Below, one piece after another: positions 50,643-62,957 of a DNA stretch of 64,000 bases. Source of the DNA: Heterostelium multicystogenum (taxonomy: Eukaryota > Evosea > Eumycetozoa > Acytosteliales > Acytosteliaceae). The notes beneath the pieces are model-generated. The model was not told the DNA's origin and did no database searches. It saw nothing but the letters and a program-made list of their open reading frames with translations. The position numbers and the translations under genes were made by a program. The DNA lies in contig RCNN01000157.1 of the NCBI GenBank assembly GCA_003667245.1, positions 1 to 64,000 of the forward strand, in the 5' to 3' direction. Every line of letters begins with the position of its first letter. Positions within the stretch are counted from its first letter, which is position 1.

Positions 50643-52352
50643 ATGAAATTACAAATTCCAATTTTATTTGTAATCGCAACTTTCCTTTGTGGTGCAGCCT
50701 TTGGAGCTACCAGAAATTTCAGACCAAATCTTTACGGTTCCTACAATGACTACACCAGCTGGCAAGAATATTATGTACCTAATGAAAATGATAGCGCTAT
50801 AATTGCTGGTCCAAACTCTGTGGGTGAATCTGATAGCTGGGTCAATGTCGTCCAAACTCTTGATATTGGTTCACCAATTGCCCCAAGCAACAATGTTTCA
50901 TTGAGAATCTCTACCAATGCAAAAATCACTGCTCGTGTCGGTATTTATATCAATAACAACGCAACTTTCACTGTCAATGGATCAACTATTGTTGGACCAA
51001 TTAATGTTAAGCCATATGGAAAATTGAACACCCAAAGCTGGGCTTCATGGTATGTCTACAATAACTTCCAGACCATCAATGTCAGTGAGCATGCTTCCTC
51101 CTTCATTTGTGAATTCAGCAAGATTCAAAAGTTCATCAACAGAGGTGATGCTACTTTTAATGGAAACAAGATCTTCATTGATTCAGTCCAAAACTACCAA
51201 TCTTCTGATTCACATTATTCAACCTGGATGCTCTACGACTCTGCTCAACCAACTTTCAACGTAAGTATTTCTTAATCCCACTTTAGCTCCAATCCAAATA
51301 TTAATTAGTATCTTCCTTTGGACATTTAGAACTTTGTTTCAGAAGGTGGACCAATTGATTTCTTAAACTCAATCAGCTCCTGGAATTACACTTCCTTGTC
51401 TTTGACTGAAGTCGGTTCATACAACAGCACCTTCAACTTCATTGTTGGTGGTACAACTTTACTTAGCAGATCGGTTTTCGACTTTGATTACTCTGCCATC
51501 AAATTCACTAACTCAACCATCAACAATGTAAACTCTGAGTACTTGTTGCTCACAACCAATATCACAGGTAATGGAGGATCCTTCTACTTGACCAACTCCA
51601 ATTTCGTCGCCTACAACCAATCCCAAATCAACTTCAGCAATACCGACTTCCAAGTCAGAAACTCTTCAGTAACACTTGTCAACAGTGTTCTCACTTCAAA
51701 CTACAACCTCTCCACTGATGGAAACTTCACTCTTTCTGAGACCTCATCAGTCCAATTGCCAGCCAACACTGCACTCATCCACACTGGAGTCTTTACTGCC
51801 TCTGTTGGTAACAACTCCGTCAATGGTATGCTCTTTACTAACGGTAAAGTTGCATTGAAGATTATCAACCCATCTCGTTACAGCAACTTGAATGTTGTCC
51901 AACGTGCAACCTTCAGTGGTTCCATTGAGGTCGACGTTGAACCAAACACCTACAATGGCGAAATTACCTTGATGACTTTCCAACAAGCTCCAGTCGTTTC
52001 CGGTGCCACCGTAAGCATCCGTTCAAGTAACAGCAACTTCAACACTGTCTTGCAATCATGCTCATCATACAAGTTTACTACCAATGCATTTGTAGTCAAC
52101 TTCACCAACTGCAACCCAGCCTCGACCACCTCGACCACCTCAGTCCCAACCACAGGACCAATTACCACCACAATCACCACTACTGGATGTGGTACCACAT
52201 GTCCAGGTACAAGTGCAGGTTCAACCACAGGTGGAAGCGGTTCAAGCACATCCTCCTCATGCACCGCAAGCTCAACAACCACCGGACCATCCACAACAGT
52301 CACAACCACAACCTCAACCAGTAACAACATCAATATTCAAATCTTATTGTAA
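50643..52352 (+). CDS. Secreted N-glycosylated beta-solenoid-like protein with Thr/Ser-rich tail
   Basis: Exons 50643-51260 and 51330-52352 give 546 residues in frame. MKLQIPILFVIATFLCGAAF then GA/T is a signal peptide. The body has many N-x-S/T sites and repeating short strands (FTVNGSTIVGPINVKPYGKL, FYLTNSNFVAYNQSQINFSN, FQVRNSSVTLVNSVLTSNYN) like the beta-solenoid adhesion or cell-surface proteins of dictyostelids. A Thr/Ser/Gly-rich mucin-like stalk (TTSTTSVPTTGPITTTITTT) follows, with CGTTC. The C-terminus is short (NNINIQILL) and lacks a clear long membrane or GPI-anchor span, so it is probably secreted or attached by other means. No catalytic motif. Role: extracellular matrix or cell contact, inferred. 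Confidence 0.75.
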
Positions 52353-52514
52353 AACGAACTCCTTGGAAATGCCAATACGACTATACTATATAGTCCAACG
52401 ACTTAAATAAATAATATCTAAATATTATTATTTCATCCTTAGAAATCTAAATTACTAAGCTTTAGAATGTAGTTATTTTTTACAAAACAAGATAAAGTAG
52501 TTTATTAATTATTG

Positions 52515-55232
52515 TTAAGCAGTTATTTGTTGTTGTTGAACATCAAATTTTATAGTTTCAGTTGTACCTTCTGTTGTTTCAATTACAATTTCAGGAATGT
52601 TGAACTTGACTTGTGGTTGAGATGGCTTCGTTTGTACTACATCGTTGGTAATAGTAGATGTAGCATTGCTAATGTTGTTGTTATTGTTGTTGTTACTTGT
52701 GGTAGGAGTAGTGGTAGTGGTGGTACTAGTAGTATTAGTAGTAGATTTGTTAAGCACAGGTTTGGTGCTGCTAGATGAAAGTGATGGTGAAACTATGGTC
52801 GTGGTTGGTATAATAATGGCTTTGGTTGGATTATGCTGCATTGGCGATGAGCTGTTCGATCTGTTGGCAGCATATCTGTTGGAGCTCTTTAGTGGCGATC
52901 TTTTAGTTTCAATGTCGTGCCAACACTCAATGACCGTTCGCAATTCGTTCTCGATACGGTATAGGCGCCCGAATATCAGACCAGAGATGGGTATGATGTC
53001 GGATTCGTAACGTCTTGCATCGTCGTAGTTGCTGTCGGTAATTGAGTTCTCAAGACGCACCATCTCGGTGAGATATTCGCTGTCCTTTATCATTCGCTTG
53101 ATCTTGGATATGTTGTCACTCGACAGTGTAGACAGATTCTTGGCAAGAGCACCGGAGAAGTCGATGCTCTCACCGTCTTCCTTGAATTCAATGTCCAGCC
53201 ATTCGCAAAGTATGTAACGTATGCAGCTGTTGAAGTCTTCAATGACAGGGTAGATTGCATCCTTCAATCGTCTGACCAGCTCCAACAGTTGCGGGTCACA
53301 CGAGCAACCGGATGGAAGAGCATTGTGAAGCACAACCAAGTTGTCGGCTACCACCTTCAAGCTTGTGGGCGGGGTAACAGTGTAGTCAGCCGGAACTGCA
53401 TCTGGCGAAAAGCCACGAGCTTTCAGGTAGTCCTCAACCTGCTCCTTGATAAGTGTGAGCCACCAGTTGACCACTCGAAGCTTTCTAGTTCCGTCCAGTA
53501 TTTCAAGCTTCGCTGAAATCAGTCTTCCAACTGCATTCTCGCAAAGTGAACGGAGAGTTCCGGCTCTTATCTTTAGTTGTGAGCCTCTGATCTCATGGTA
53601 TCGCTCCAATCCATCGAGAAGGGTTCTTCTAGTTGGTGTGTAAAGAGTTCCAATGTCAACTGTGCTTAAGAATCTTCCTACCTCGGCAGCAACCATTCTT
53701 GAGACACTTCCAACAAGTTCCACAGGCAGGTTTGAGCTTAATTGGGTGAGAATGACATTGAGTGAACGCAAGTCTCTCAAATCCTTGAGAGTAATTGTGT
53801 AGTTTTCAAGCTTGTCCAACAAGCTTGGCGACACTGAGCGCGAAGCTAAGTAGTTTCTAAGCAGTTCCTCTTCTTTTACCGATATGATTTTTTGAAGTTT
53901 AAGAGTGGGACATTCGACCATGGATCCCATCTTCTGTGCACATGTCAGTTGCTCCATCATTTTAAGTTGATTGGTAAACTTGAAGATATCATCTCTCTTT
54001 ATCCAGATCCACTCTGTCTCTGTTGGATTGGTATAGATGGAGAGGTACTCGGTGGCTGGAACGATTTCTCGGACCTGAGAGTTTGGCGAGTCGCATACCT
54101 GTCCAGTGAATCGTCCAAACATGTATTTGGGCTGGTTTCCAATATCCTTGCTTGGATACTTGAATACTACAAGGTCACCTTTCCTCAACGATGCTGACTC
54201 GTAGTTCACTGAATCATCATCGTCACCCTCGTGGTGGGCCTGCACAAATTCACGGAGCTCATTAGCAAGCTTTCTATCTGACAGTTTAGACCAACGGGAC
54301 AACATATCGATCATATAGAACGGATCGTTGATATCCTTGGATTTCAGCGATAAAGAGCTGGATGTTTTCTTAACTCCATTGACGTTGCTGCTGTTGGATT
54401 TATTTAAGCGGTTAGAAGAAGATCTTCTTGCAGAGTGGTGGATAATCTTGGCGGTGGGAGATTGGTAGATAATTGAGCCTTTCAACTTTGATATTTTAGA
54501 GGCTACCGGTGAGGAGGTGTTAGACTGAGAGGAGGACAAAGAAGAGTTGCTTGCATGATGACTGTTTCCAGCCGAGAAACAGAGTGTTCCAGAAATATTA
54601 TTTTCTGTGCTGAATTCTTTAATCAACTGATTGATAGAGTTCAATCGGCGGTAGGTGAGCTGTCCTGCAACAGATGGATTCACAGTAAATCCAATCAAAG
54701 AATTGTCAACATCCAAACAGTGAGTGGTAACATATTCCAGCATTCCCTCAGCAACAGCTTGACAATCTACATTTACTTCTTCACCATCATTGTATTGTTG
54801 ATGTTGACTTTGGTTGCTGTGACTTCGACTGCTGCTATGATTTAAGGAGGAAGTTGACGAGGAATTCAAAGATGCTGAAGATGCATTGGTTGAAGATGAG
54901 GTAATATTTCCAGCATTTCCAGCGGATTTGGAGCGCTTTTTACAGCCAATCAGGTAGTGTCTAAGACACTCAGTGACATGGTGCAAGAGTGTGGCCGACA
55001 TTAATTCCTCTGACGATTGCATACGACTGTGGAAGAAGTTTGTCCAACGTCGTGCATTTCCCCCACCCATCATCAGGCCATTGAGACCTCCATTTGCTGA
55101 TGCAGCTGAGCTGTATGATTTAGTTATGCGGTCGGCGATCTGGAGACAATGGTCCATCTGAGCCATGAACATTTTCCACTCACGTTTGTATCCTCTAGTC
55201 GACCATCTCGAAGGGCGTGGCGGAATAACCAT
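52515..55232 (-). CDS. Hypothetical 905-aa protein, single exon
   Basis: Unbroken 905-codon frame from ATG 55232. The N-terminus (MVIPPRPSRWSTRGYKREWK) and the region QMDHCLQIADRI...SAAS are followed by Ser-rich linkers. A compact domain near LRKGDLVVFKYPSKDIG, PKYMFGRFTGQVCD, EWIWIKRDDIFKF (about residues 335-420) has the spacing of a small beta-barrel such as a Tudor/PWWP/BAH-like reader, seen only by eye. A long helical region follows (LLRNYLASRSVSPSLLDKLE, TLRSLCENAVGRLISAKLEI, LVRRLKDAIYPVIEDFNSCI). The tail is Thr/Asn/Ser-rich. I do not recognise a family. The minus strand is clearly coding; long plus-strand frames here are shadows. It is convergent with the secreted-protein gene (162 bases apart). 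Confidence 0.75.
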   Translation of the reverse strand: MVIPPRPSRWSTRGYKREWKMFMAQMDHCLQIADRITKSYSSAASANGGLNGLMMGGGNARRWTNFFHSRMQSSEELMSATLLHHVTECLRHYLIGCKKRSKSAGNAGNITSSSTNASSASLNSSSTSSLNHSSSRSHSNQSQHQQYNDGEEVNVDCQAVAEGMLEYVTTHCLDVDNSLIGFTVNPSVAGQLTYRRLNSINQLIKEFSTENNISGTLCFSAGNSHHASNSSLSSSQSNTSSPVASKISKLKGSIIYQSPTAKIIHHSARRSSSNRLNKSNSSNVNGVKKTSSSLSLKSKDINDPFYMIDMLSRWSKLSDRKLANELREFVQAHHEGDDDDSVNYESASLRKGDLVVFKYPSKDIGNQPKYMFGRFTGQVCDSPNSQVREIVPATEYLSIYTNPTETEWIWIKRDDIFKFTNQLKMMEQLTCAQKMGSMVECPTLKLQKIISVKEEELLRNYLASRSVSPSLLDKLENYTITLKDLRDLRSLNVILTQLSSNLPVELVGSVSRMVAAEVGRFLSTVDIGTLYTPTRRTLLDGLERYHEIRGSQLKIRAGTLRSLCENAVGRLISAKLEILDGTRKLRVVNWWLTLIKEQVEDYLKARGFSPDAVPADYTVTPPTSLKVVADNLVVLHNALPSGCSCDPQLLELVRRLKDAIYPVIEDFNSCIRYILCEWLDIEFKEDGESIDFSGALAKNLSTLSSDNISKIKRMIKDSEYLTEMVRLENSITDSNYDDARRYESDIIPISGLIFGRLYRIENELRTVIECWHDIETKRSPLKSSNRYAANRSNSSSPMQHNPTKAIIIPTTTIVSPSLSSSSTKPVLNKSTTNTTSTTTTTTPTTSNNNNNNNISNATSTITNDVVQTKPSQPQVKFNIPEIVIETTEGTTETIKFDVQQQQITA

Positions 55233-57461
55233 TTTTTTTAATTTGTTGGAACCAATCTATTTCTTTCATTTCCAATCACTATTTGAGTCTTTTTTTTTTT
55301 TGGTATTTATAATGCTTGAAACTAAAAACAAATTACTTGTATTTGAAATTGAATATATTGATATTATTCAAATAATAATATTTTTATTTACAATTGGGAA
55401 GAAAATATATTTTTAAAACAATATATTTTTGGACTGGAGAGTAATAATACTAATAATAATAGTAGTAGATAAAGATAATATTAAGATAGTTTGTTTTTGA
55501 TACAATGTTATTTAATTTTTAAGTATTATAATATTTAGATAAGGTATGGTAAAGTTTGATTTAGTTAGTTTATAAATTATTTTATTTGAATAATTTATAT
55601 TTTTAGAATTGATTGATGGAGTATTTAGGTTTTATTGGAAAATGTTAATTTATATAGATAAAAGTTTGAATATTTGTTATTATTATTAAAAGTGTTATTG
55701 ATGATGATGATGATGGTGATAGATAGATAATATTATTTCTGATTTGATTAGCTATCAATGAAAATAAATAAATAAATAGATTGAAAATATATTCCAGTAG
55801 ATTAAATATGAATGTTAAATAGAAACGCTTTGTTTTAATAAGGGTAAAAGATAAAGGCTATGATTGATTTAATTCCCATTCAGGAAAAATAAAATATATT
55901 TTAAACTAAAATGTGATATTATATAAATATTGATTTTTGTTTTTATTTGGTAGAAAAGAGTGAAACGAGGTCCACAACATCACCCACAATCAAATAATCA
56001 ATCAACAATGTTGTTAGAATTTAAATTTAATTTTGAATATATATATTATTAATAATAAGGTAATAAGGAAAAAGTAATTATCATCTCAATACTCTATGAT
56101 ATACAATGATACCGAAGATATTACTATATACTTTTGTTGATGTGTGATTGGTGTCTCTGTGTCTGTCTGTCTGTCCAATATAATATTTCTGTTTGGAATA
56201 TAATTGGATTTGATTCGATGATGACTTGGAAGTGGATGAAATTGATTGGATAGTTTTTAAAAAGATTCAATGGTTGAAAGAATGTATATAAATACTATAT
56301 ATATATGTATATTTTTATAAATATCTTAGCTAAGTATTATTAATAATAAATATTTAATTTAGTTTGTTGTTATTGTTGTGTAGCGGATTTGATTGATGAT
56401 GTATCAACTGAAATCATCCAATATTGATCAATCATACTCATCATAATCATGTAATACGTATATTCTTTTTCTATGTTTTTTAAATTACTTTATTATTATC
56501 AAATATTTATTATAAATATAGAATTAATTTAAGTGTGGAAGTATCTATCTATCTATTTAATGCATACATACACATGTATGTTTTTATTTTAAATAGTTAG
56601 AAGGGTTTTGATAGATAGATAGATAGATGATGTCTCATCTCTTGAATACCTATATATTAATAATAATAATATTATTATTATTATTAATTGGACATATTTG
56701 ATTCGTAATATTTTAATAATTTGATTTGATTGATTTGATTGATTTGGTTTGGATTGGTTTTATTTAGATAGCTAATAGTACAGTGCATTTTCAGTGACTC
56801 TTTCCTTTTGATTGATTACATTTATTCACAACATTAACAGATCATATTTTATATAATACACTGCTAATCATCACACACACACTCATTTAAAAATAATGAT
56901 AATAAAATAATAGATCAGTCCTATCACACATTACTTACATACAAGTGGTTTAGTCTAGTTTAACCCTCATATTATAATTTGCAATTGTAAAATATAAAAT
57001 CACTTGTATATAAATATATATATCTTCTATTTTATTTGTTAGTAGTGTATGTTATTAATTTAATAGAAAGTCTAAACCAAAAGAACTTAAATGAACTTGA
57101 TTAACATAACAACATCTTCAAGTTATAACACATTTGAAATTGATTGATTTCATTTAAATGAAGAGATACCATCTTATTATATCATAATATATCAAATCAA
57201 TAGTTTAATATAATATATTTACAAGTTTAGTTTAATGATATAGATATAAGCTTGTAATGATCATTATTAATAATAATAGTCGTTGTTAAAATTTTTTGAG
57301 GAGGTTCAATGTATTGTTTGAATTTTAATTTTTTTAGTGCAGATTAGTTAGTTTGTTGTTTGATACTGTATCATTCATTCATTGAGTTAGGTTGTTTTAA
57401 GTTAAGTTGTTAAACACATACTCGGACGAGGAGAGGATTTTAATTATATAGTATATAAAGA
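55233..57461. other. Divergent intergenic region (2.2 kb)
   Basis: Upstream of both the 905-aa gene and U2A'. AT-rich throughout with GATGATGATGATGGTG near 55698-55720, TGTCTGTCTGTCTG near 56160-56175 and a GATAGATAGATAGATA run at about 56610-56630. No coding potential seen. Confidence 0.45.
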
Positions 57462-58333
57462 ATGAAGCTTACTGCTGATCTTATTTTAAGATCCCCAGAT
57501 ATTATCAACCCATGTAAAGACAGAGAACTAAATTTGAGAGGTATGTTACTTATCTTCTCTATCGTTTAAAATTATACAATGAAAGATGATGATGATGATT
57601 CTCTAGCTAGTTATAAATCATTCTAATTAATTAATTAATTTAATTAGTTTAGAATATACTATCTTTTGTCTATGTTAGTTCGTTAGTTAGTTTGGTTAGA
57701 TAGTTTAGTTAAAGACAAATGAATTACAATGATCAATCAACATTTCTCTCTCTAATCATAGCTAAAACCAAAGAAAAGGAACAATACTAACAACATGTTT
57801 GATTCAATTAATAATATTTATATAATATATACTTTGTTATCTATCTAAATCTTTAGCAAATATGATATCAGTAATAGAGAATATTGGTGCAACTAAAGAC
57901 CAATTTGATACGATCGACTTTTCAGATAATGAAATTACACGTCTAGAGAATATGCCACCTTTGAAGCGATTGAAGACATTGTTCTTTGCAAACAACCATA
58001 TAACAAAGATCAGCGAGGACTTTTGCACTTCTCTGCCTGCCCTCACAACCCTTATTCTCACCAACAACAGGCTGGTGGATCTCGCAGATCTAGAGCCACT
58101 CACAAAGTTACCATCACTCAAATATCTATCTCTCATGGAGAACATCTGTACAAAAAAGAAAGAACTACCGTTTATACCTAATCAACATCATGCCACAATT
58201 AAAGATAATCGATTTTAAAAAGGTCACTCAAAGCGAACGTGACGATTCTCGCGCCCTGTTTGGTCCATCGAGAATCGCCAAATTGAAGCATCCAAACAAC
58301 AGTAAAACATTCACTCCAGGTGAAGGTATATAA
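57462..58333 (+). CDS. snrpA1: U2 snRNP A' protein (leucine-rich repeat splicing factor)
   Basis: Exons 57462-57540 and 57857-58333. MKLTADLILRSPDIINPCKD and RELNLR match the U2A' N-terminus, followed by IENIGATKDQFDTIDFSDNE and leucine-rich repeats (LKRLKTLFFANNHI, LPALTTLILTNNRLVDLADL, LPSLKYLSLMEN), the cap NYRLYLINIMPQLKIIDFKK and SKTFTPGEG. U2A' forms with U2B'' the U2 snRNP heterodimer needed for branch-site recognition. One A too many in the A-rich run at about 58150-58163 shifts the frame; without it the reading continues to TAA 58331-58333 and gives 184 residues. The C-terminal tail found in animals after PGAG is absent, as in short protist forms. An essential single-copy gene, so the slip is likely a sequence error. 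Confidence 0.9.
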
Positions 58334-59720
58334 TTATAATAAAACAACATTAATAATAAGAAAAGGATCAATCAACAACAACAACAACAATTGTCTAACA
58401 TTTAATTATCAAACCAATTCATTGCCAAGTGAAATGATGCGTGTGGAGGATATAAATATTCAGAGATATAGTCATACAAATATACATATAATATATTTAT
58501 CATATACGTTTGTGTGAGTAGGTGGGGTTATTTCTTTACATTAGTGTACTGTAATGTCAAGTTGTGGCAGCAAAAATAAATGATTTTATTGATATGATAT
58601 GTGCCTACTGTTTTGTTTGTTACTATTAATATGATTCGTTAAATGTTGTGTTTGTTTAGTGTGGACATTGTTTAAAGTTGATTAATACAGTATTTTTTTA
58701 TTGTATATTTATATCATCAATCTATATTTAAATATTTGATTGTCAATACAATAATAATACAATCATTTAAATAATATATAATTTCAAGATCTTCCTCCTA
58801 TTCTTAACAAAATAAAAGTCTAAAACAAGACTGTCAATCAATAAATTAACTTGACTTAACAGGAATAGGATAAAGAGTATTCCATCCAAATCCAACTACT
58901 CAAATCAACTTGTGCAAAAACAAAAACAAAAAATAAACAAAAAAATATTAATAATCATTGAGTTACTACTGTTTTAGACTTAGTAAAAGCAATCTGATAA
59001 ATAATAAATTTATTTAATAACTTATTTCACAATAATCAACAAAAAACAACAACACTACACTTACATATCTTAAATTATTAATATATGATCATTGACTTAA
59101 TTTCATTGTCAAATAGAACAGAATAAATTCCAAAGAAAACAACCAATCCAAATATCTATATATTATAATAATTAATAATTATTATATTATTTAATAACAT
59201 TATACAAATAGAAATACACATATTTATCCAATAGTAGTTGAATTTCAATTTAGACATTACTCTTAGATTTTAAGCAAATTTTGCTTTGCTTTTTCTGTTT
59301 ATATTTTTTTATTTTCAAACCAATAATTAATTTATTTTCATATTTGTTTATTAATATAAAGTTGTTTCTATATTTATAAAGTCATAAATAAACAATACTA
59401 CTAAAGATAGCAGATAGATGGTATTTTGTAGCTACATTTGTTAGTGGTGTTCTGTTCAAATTTAGTAATCAATTAATTAATTAATTAATTGATAACCCAA
59501 TAGCATTATCTCAATAGTATAGAGTATAACAGTATCGGTGTAGCATAGTAGTAGTAGTAGTACTAGCTAATATCTATTCTATATATATAGTAGTAGAATC
59601 ATAGATATCAACAACAACAAACAACAACATACCAATAATAACAATTACATAGCAATAACAATTACTATAATTGTATTTATCATTAAAGATTTAAAAATAG
59701 TTTGTTAGCATTATTTAAAT
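58334..59720. other. Intergenic region
   Basis: About 1.4 kb, AT-rich. AATTAATTAATTAATTAATT lies at about 59470-59490, and a TAG/GTA triplet run near 59545-59560. No RNA gene recognised. Confidence 0.45.
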
Positions 59721-62700
59721 ATGATGGTTGAAAAACCAAACAATAATCACAGAAATGAAGTAGTGGTGGTAATGGTTCGACTACGGTAGCCTATAATGGC
59801 AATGGCAATGGTCATAATGGAAATAGCAATGGTTTCAATAGTAATAATAGATTCGACGATGATGAGGAGATGGAAGAGGGTGAGGAGAAATCAATGATCG
59901 ATTTGAGAATGTTGAAGCTCAAGAATCAACATGAATCAGTGGTCACAGGCACACACGGATCTTTTTGGTCGATTGTGATCATCGCCCCAATCACATTTTG
60001 CTCATCGGCAAATTGCTCTGGCTACCTCGACAAACCCAACAATTCCAAAAAACAGTTCACACGGCTCCAATCATAAACCAAATAGCACTTCATCCAGCTG
60101 TAAAAAGGTAAATATCGTCATTTGATCGGATTCACTGATATATCTAACTTTTGGGATTGATTGATTGATGTCTGATTTCTGATGGCTAGCCAATATAAAC
60201 AGCCGTGCCAATCACAATTAAACAGGAAGGCGCCACCAATGGACGTACTCCAAGAAAGGTCCCACCCAGCGCATCTCAACCTTCCATCTCGGCCATCGTC
60301 AAGACAATGACCAATCCCATTGCGCCAATGTTGTCGCCATTCAACGAATCATAGTACACAGCAGCTCAATGGACTACGAGCAGGACAAAGATATCGAGAG
60401 CGATGAGGATAGTTCTAAATTGAATGGTGCTTCAACTTCCACATCAAATAAGCAAGCAACAGCACAGAGCTTTAACAGTTGGAAATCAAAATACAGCGAT
60501 GAGGGAAAGTGATGAGAAGGTGCCAGCAGCAAGCAAGAAAAGATGTAAAGACAACAGCAACCTCAAAACAACAAAGCCAAAAGAAAGAAGAGCCTGCAGC
60601 ATCTTCTACAGCGACAACTACAACAAAAATCCACCCAGCAAAAAAGAAGCTGAGCCTCCAAAAGAAAGAGGAATCAAAGAAGGATTTTAAAGATTACCAT
60701 TTAAAACTGCCTGATAAAGGAAAAGCTAAGAATCAACCACAGCAAAACCTACTACCACAACTTCAACAGCGACAACAACGACGACATCCACTACTGTATC
60801 AACACCACCACCTCCTCCTCCACCATCAACATCAACAACTTCATCAGCTGATTCTAAAAAGAGGAAGCAATCAGAACCAAACAACACCTACAAACAATGA
60901 TGAAACTACAAAGATGGATATTTCAGACGAAGAAGATTTGTTCTGTGACAAAGAGGTTGAAGAAGACATCAAAAATAGAGATGACGACAGCAGATCCACA
61001 AAGAAATCAAAGCCTGACAGCAACAACAGCAACAGCAACAGCAGGTCACAGTCTAATAGTAAATCATCAACATCAAAATCAGGTGAAAAAAAAACAAGTG
61101 ACAGAGATAAGGATAAAAGAGCTAGCTCCCCAAAGAGAACCAGTGATCAAAAGAGTAGTAAGGATAAAGATAGTTAAAGAAAAGGACAGTAAAGATAGTA
61201 AAGATAAAGATAAGAATAGCAGTTCAAAGAAGGATGATAAGAGGGGCAGTTCTCAAGCGACAGAGATAGAGACAGAAGTGAGAGAGACAGAGATAGAAGC
61301 GATAGAGACAGAGATAGAGACAGAGAGAGAAGCGACAGAGACAGGACAGAGATCGTGATAGGGGACAGAGATCGTGATAGAGATAGAGACCGTGATAGAG
61401 GAACAGATAGAAAGAAGAAGACTGAAAGAAGTGTACAATCCATTTTCAGTCTCTGATGCTGATAGAAAGTTAATTGATTCAGAGACAAAGAGAGGTAATG
61501 ATAAGAATAAATTGAGAGGAAGCACTTCTGGAAACAACAGCGGTCAGGACGACAAGGATTCTCGTGAGAGAGATCGCGGACAGCCGAGACAGAGACCGTG
61601 ATAGAGATAGAGACAGAGACAGAGATAGAGACCGTGACAGGGACAGAGACAGAAATGACCGTGACAGAAGAGATAGAGATAGGGATCGTGATAGAAACGA
61701 TCGTAGCAGTGGAAGTGGTAGTGGAGGTGACAGAAATAATGATAAAGATAAGGATAAAGATAGAAACAACAGAGACAAGGATCGTGCTTCAAACTCCAAT
61801 AGTAACAATAACAATAATAATAACAATAATAGTAACAATAATAAGCGCGATAGTGTAGATACATTTGATATAGAGCCAGCCAATCGTCCTAAGAAGACTA
61901 AAGAGGAAGAAAAACAGATTAGAGCAGAAATTGAGGAATTAAAGCACGACTGTAAACGTATGAAGTCAACTGCTCAATCACTCCAGGAATTAGGCGAGGG
62001 CGATTGCCTTGACATCTTCTTTCCAAGTTGGACTTAAATATATACAATCTGCTCATCTAATGATAGTAAGTAGAGATAGGTTTGAATATAATCATTATAT
62101 ATTGACATGCTTATGTCCTTAGGATATCGAAGGAACAAGTAAAGCATCTAATTGCTTTTCATCAGCAGGTGCATTCTTTTCTGGAATAGCCAAGCTTGCA
62201 AGTTCAACTTTTAGGCTCGATGCAATATGCTCATTTTTGTATGTTATTATACCTTAGCATCGTAACAACATTTCACTCATTCATCACTTCCTCCTTTTAT
62301 TTAATAGCTTCAAGTGTGCCTCCTATTGTTTATGCCAGATCATTTATGATTAAAAAAGACATGATCAGACACTCCCGAAGAGAGTTGATTTCGCTATTCC
62401 CTATAAAGTCACTAATGGCGCATCCCGGTGCTCCCTATCTTTCAAACCCACATACCACTCCATCCACTCCGAACGCAGGTCCACTTTCCCCTTTGCCATC
62501 TCCAAGGGATCACCATGCTGCAACAGCAACTAATAGCAGTAGCAGTACTAGCAATAGCAGTACCACTACAACTTCTACAACTACTACAGGCAGCAATATA
62601 CAACATAATCAATCTACCAACAACTTAAAGGTATCACATTTTCTCCGAGACATCGAAGACATCTTCACCTACTTTGATTGTAATGAGCGTGCCAACAAGA

Positions 62701-62813
62701 TTGCAGCCAACAACAATCGATGCATGGTGTTTGAAGATCATTTTGTAACTTCATGTCCAGTGTTTATAGATTTAGTTAAGAAGGAATATGAAAGAGTTTC
62801 AAAATCTTCATAA
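59721..62813 (+). CDS. AF4/FMR2 (AFF/Lilliputian)-like transcription-elongation scaffold, frame-broken
   Basis: Pieces in order match the AFF layout. MIDLRMLKLKNQHE with a downstream HTDLFG (about 59893-59970) resembles the AFF N-terminal P-TEFb-binding region. SISAIVKTMTNPIAPMLSPF (about 60280-60345) resembles the ILKEMTHSWPPPLTAI segment. SSSMDYEQDKDIESDEDSSK resembles SSMLEDDLQLSDSEDSD. A long basic/Arg-Asp tract follows. The C-terminal homology domain (KHDCKRMKSTAQSLQELGEG, VGLKYIQSAHLMI, intron about 62070-62123, FKCASYCLC, then MIKKDMIRHSRRELISLF, GPLSPLPSP, VSHFLRDIEDIFTYF) is convincing: human AFF1/AFF4 have KKD...KYS, PLSPMPSP and a similar helical end. AFF proteins scaffold the super elongation complex with P-TEFb and ELL. 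Several one-base slips interrupt the frame, including near 61900-62030 and 62330. Confidence 0.6.
61256..61720. repeat. GATAGA/GACAGA hexanucleotide tract (RD repeat)
   Basis: Imperfect tandem GAGATAGAGACAGA-type units encode Arg-Asp/Arg-Glu dipeptides in the frame used by the AFF-like protein, and Ile-Glu or Ser-Leu repeats in other frames. The tract is interrupted by unique sequence at about 61430-61560. Confidence 0.85.
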
Positions 62814-62957
62814 TATAATTATATCAAATTAAATGTAAATGTTGTAATAAACAATCAGAATATATATTATCTTTTGTTAACGTGATACTTGATCGACGAG
62901 TTCTTTTAATAAATAGTACATTGCAACTGTTATGCATGTTACAAATGATGGTGAGAT

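Noticed and set aside
52645..53010. Plus-strand frames rich in Val/Leu opposite the 905-aa gene
   Set aside because: They mirror Thr/Ser/Asn repeats of the minus-strand gene, which has a much longer unbroken frame.
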